Below are positions 12,770 through 14,935 of a stretch of 14,935 nucleotides of DNA, piece by piece. Positions within the stretch are counted from its first letter, which is position 1. Every line of letters starts with the position of its first letter. The stretch covers positions 1 to 14,935 of the forward strand of contig WHHJ01000049.1 in assembly GCA_014872655.1 (NCBI GenBank), written 5' to 3'. Below the pieces are notes generated by a model, which was not told the origin of the DNA, made no database searches, and saw only the letters and a list, made by a program, of their open reading frames with translations. The stretch comes from Clostridia bacterium (GTDB taxonomy: Bacteria > Bacillota > Clostridia > Oscillospirales > UBA644). A program made the position numbers and the translations under genes.

Positions 12770-12899
12770 AATTAGGGTAGATAAAAATGTAGCGGCTCTG
12801 AAACTCATTGAGATACTTCTTGAAAAAGGAATGATAAATCAAGCCACATATACAAATATCGTGAAACACGCAAATTCGCACATTTCACAGGCGGCTTGA
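12762..12899 (+). CDS. 45-residue SHOCT-like small protein overlapping mazF
   Basis: ATG at 12762 with a strong GGAGG at 12751-12755, translationally coupled (8-bp overlap) to MazF. Residues ~11-38 (A-L-K-L-I-E-I-L-L-E-K-G-M-I-N, then Y-T-N-I-V-K) look like a SHOCT-type helical pair (a leucine-rich helix, G-x-I turn, second helix). Function unknown. Its position makes it a candidate MazF partner, but it resembles no antitoxin I recognise. The recombinase gene starts 45 bp later. Confidence 0.65.
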   Translation: MNEIRVDKNVAALKLIEILLEKGMINQATYTNIVKHANSHISQAA

Positions 12900-12944
12900 T
12901 AATCAGTACAATATATTCAGAAAAATGAATTGGAGGTATGCTTA

Positions 12945-14771
12945 ATGAACACAGCAGTAAATGAATATAATTACAGATTTAAGCTCACAGATTATTCTCT
13001 GTTTGACAGAAACAGAGCCAGAAAAGTTGCTATTTATGGTCGTGTTTCAACAGAACACGAAGCACAGTTATCTGCATTGGAAAATCAGTTACAATGGTAT
13101 GATGACCAAGTAAAATATCATCCGAACTGGACGGTCTGTGAACGATATATTGATGAAGGTATCACGGGAACACAGGCAAAAAAACGCCCTGCCTTTTTGA
13201 AAATGATTGAAGATGCCAAGCAAGGTAAATTTGATTTAATTGTTACCAGAGAGGTATGCCGTTTTGCACGAAATGTTGTGGATACCCTTGTTGTTACAAG
13301 AGAGTTAAAAGGCATAGGCGTTGAGGTGTTTTTTATCGACGATAATATTTGGACAATGGACGGAGATGGAGAACTGCGGCTATCTCTTATGGCAACATTG
13401 GCACAGGAAGAAAGTCGCAAGACTTCCGAGCGTGTAAAAGCAGGTCAGAAAATCAGCCGTGATAATGGTGTTCTCTATGGAAACGGTAATATTTTAGGTT
13501 ATGACCGTGTTGGAGATACCTATGTTATCAATGAGGAACAGGCAGAAACGGTCAGAATGATATATGATTTGTATCTGCAAGGTTATGGCTCGATGAAAAT
13601 CGCAAAGATTTTGACGGAGCGAAAAAGGAAAACAGCTTCTGGACTTATAAAGTGGAGCGTTTCAAATATTATGAGAGCGATTAAAAATGCCACTTACACA
13701 GGAACAAAGTGTTACAACAAATCCAGAAGCAATAACTTTTTAGAGCAGAAGCGAATAAACAATCTTGATATGTCCACTTATGAATATGTTGAGGGTGATT
13801 TCCCTTCTATTATTTCTCAAGAGATATGGAATAAAGCACAGGCGATAAGGGAAAGTAGAGTAAAACCTGTATGTGTATCGGCAGGGAAAAACACACATAG
13901 TAAGCGTGATTCACGAGATATATGGGTCAATAAGCTACGTTGTTCCTGCGGCTCATCATACCGTAAAAATAAATGGCATACGAAATTGGACGGAAAAACC
14001 TCTTACGGTTATCAATGCTACAATCAGCTTAACAACGGAATTAAACGGAAAAGAGCTGAAATCGGTTTAGATACTGAGGGATATTGTGACAGCAGAATGA
14101 TAACCGATTGGAAACTCGATTTTATGGCAAAAGCTTTGTTAGAGCATCTCTGGACGGAGAGAAAAGAGTCTGTACTGATTGCGTTAGACCTTATTAAGTA
14201 TTATTATAAGGAAGAAAAATCTAACGAAACTCAATCCGATACGGTAACGATACAGGCGAAATTGGATAAGGCAAATAGCAGACTGACTAACTTGATTGCT
14301 ATGAGAGCTGATGGAGAGATTTCCAAGGACGAGTATCAAGCAATGAGAAGTCCTGTCGATGAAGAAATCAAGAAACTTCAAAAAGCACTTGATGAAATTC
14401 CACAGGAAAAAAGCAATCCGAAAGGATTGGATATAGAGGGTATCCGTTCCACTCTGAACAGCTTTATTGATTTTAGTGGTAGCACTATCAGCCACGATGT
14501 TGTCAATCAGTTTGTATATCTGATAACACCGACATCGGATACTACATTTGATTGGTATGTTAATCTGAATGGGACAGCAGATGTGAAAGCAACCTTTACA
14601 GCGGAAGGCAGAAAGAAAAACTGCATTATCAAATTGGAGGAAATCGAAAAGATTTCCTCGGTACATAGGGAAAAGAATGAGGACAATGCTCATTTCATTA
14701 AAAACCCCCATATTTTTACCTATCTGCACAGGCTGCGATCAAAAATAAATAAGATCGTTAAAATGGAATAA
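12945..14771 (+). CDS. Large serine recombinase (integrase/excisionase of the element)
   Basis: 608 residues from the ATG at 12945 (GGAGG 12932-12936); the TTG at 12930 overlaps that site and is rejected. The resolvase domain (~27-175) has nucleophile Ser35 in Y-G-R-V-S-T and the catalytic-region arginines around R-E-V-C-R-F-A-R-N (102-110). A Recombinase domain follows (~180-300, with G-Y-G-S-M-K-I-A-K-I-L), then a zinc-ribbon (C333, C335, C358 and probably C381) and a coiled-coil (~430-490), the order of TndX/TnpX-type enzymes. It would cut and join attachment sites for integration and excision without a tyrosine integrase or Xis. The full length argues for activity. No directionality factor is obvious, though the small upstream ORF is in the place for one. 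Confidence 0.95.
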   Translation: MNTAVNEYNYRFKLTDYSLFDRNRARKVAIYGRVSTEHEAQLSALENQLQWYDDQVKYHPNWTVCERYIDEGITGTQAKKRPAFLKMIEDAKQGKFDLIVTREVCRFARNVVDTLVVTRELKGIGVEVFFIDDNIWTMDGDGELRLSLMATLAQEESRKTSERVKAGQKISRDNGVLYGNGNILGYDRVGDTYVINEEQAETVRMIYDLYLQGYGSMKIAKILTERKRKTASGLIKWSVSNIMRAIKNATYTGTKCYNKSRSNNFLEQKRINNLDMSTYEYVEGDFPSIISQEIWNKAQAIRESRVKPVCVSAGKNTHSKRDSRDIWVNKLRCSCGSSYRKNKWHTKLDGKTSYGYQCYNQLNNGIKRKRAEIGLDTEGYCDSRMITDWKLDFMAKALLEHLWTERKESVLIALDLIKYYYKEEKSNETQSDTVTIQAKLDKANSRLTNLIAMRADGEISKDEYQAMRSPVDEEIKKLQKALDEIPQEKSNPKGLDIEGIRSTLNSFIDFSGSTISHDVVNQFVYLITPTSDTTFDWYVNLNGTADVKATFTAEGRKKNCIIKLEEIEKISSVHREKNEDNAHFIKNPHIFTYLHRLRSKINKIVKME

Positions 14772-14776
14772 TAAGT

Positions 14777-14809
14777 AGACCTCTGTATTAAGCAGGGGTC
14801 TTCTTTTTT
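14777..14809 (+). terminator. Terminator after the recombinase gene
   Basis: AGACCTCTG (14777-14785) with CAGGGGTCT (14793-14801), one T-G pair, 7-base loop, then TTCTTTTTT. Convincing rho-independent terminator 6 bp after the stop codon. Confidence 0.88.
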
Positions 14810-14935
14810 GGGGAAATCAATGTGTAAAGTTGTATTTAGATGGCAGAAGGATATTTTGGCCAAAGTATGCGTTTAGCTTGATGGAATAAGCATGGTTTTT
14901 CATATATTATTGTTTGATAATAATATTTTAATTTT
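14810..14935. other. AT-rich end region, possible element boundary
   Basis: No gene is seen. In serine-recombinase elements the attachment site usually lies just outside the recombinase gene, so the junction with the chromosome could lie here or shortly beyond. An AT-only inverted repeat (ATATTATT 14904-14911 with AATAATAT 14919-14926) is present. The boundary cannot be placed without the other end. Confidence 0.3.

Noticed and set aside
14184..14729. 181-residue minus-strand ORF within the recombinase gene
   Set aside because: It lies wholly opposite the recombinase coiled-coil and C-terminus, with low-complexity composition typical of an antisense shadow.
14904..14926. AT-only inverted repeat as a terminator or recombination site
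   Set aside because: A stem of only A-T pairs in AT-rich DNA is expected by chance; no second copy seen in the window.

Overview
The window looks like the accessory-to-integration end of an integrative and conjugative element (ICE) from a low-GC Firmicute, probably a gut Clostridia lineage. The grounds are AT-rich codon use, strong GGAGG-type ribosome sites, and protein families typical of Tn916/Tn1549-like elements: a CHAP-domain conjugation hydrolase, an Orf9-like XRE repressor, a cysteine-rich KTR protein, an element-type sigma factor and a large serine recombinase. No tRNA, rRNA or CRISPR array was seen.

Layout. (1) 1-977: the 3' end of the conjugation module (CHAP hydrolase), meeting a convergent XRE regulator at a shared bidirectional terminator. 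(2) 1052-3371: cargo block A, an AraC/GyrI-type regulator, a C45 (penicillin acyltransferase-like) autoproteolytic amide hydrolase and a KTR mini-protein, tightly packed, preceded by a perfect 13+1+13 palindrome and closed by a strong hairpin. (3) 3395-5445: cargo block B, a MATE efflux pump diverging from a PadR regulator, with twin dyads over both -10 regions. (4) 5491-10570: cargo block C, an ABC exporter (ATPase plus 8-TM FtsX-type permease) and a two-component system whose kinase has almost no extracellular loop, preceded by an 11-bp-spaced direct repeat that looks like a response-regulator site. (5) 10675-10892: a second copy of the KTR gene plus its terminator. (6) 10900-12403: a hairpin-rich leader, a sigma-70-like factor and about 500 bp of GC-richer DNA without a convincing gene. 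(7) 12404-14809: MazF-family RNase, a 45-residue SHOCT-like ORF overlapping it, a serine recombinase and a terminator. The last ~125 bp may hold the element's end.

How it fits together. The backbone (CHAP, XRE, sigma, recombinase) would carry out and control transfer. Three separately regulated modules, each with its own regulator and each plausibly dealing with a toxic small molecule or peptide (hydrolase, drug pump, peptide exporter), have been stacked between the XRE repressor and the sigma gene. Two near-identical KTR-terminator units bracket blocks B and C and look like cassette boundaries. The most unusual signals are these repeated units, the operator architectures, the stacked hairpins ahead of the sigma gene, the unexplained GC-rich stretch, and a MazF without a recognisable antitoxin whose leader hairpin contains a UACAU site.
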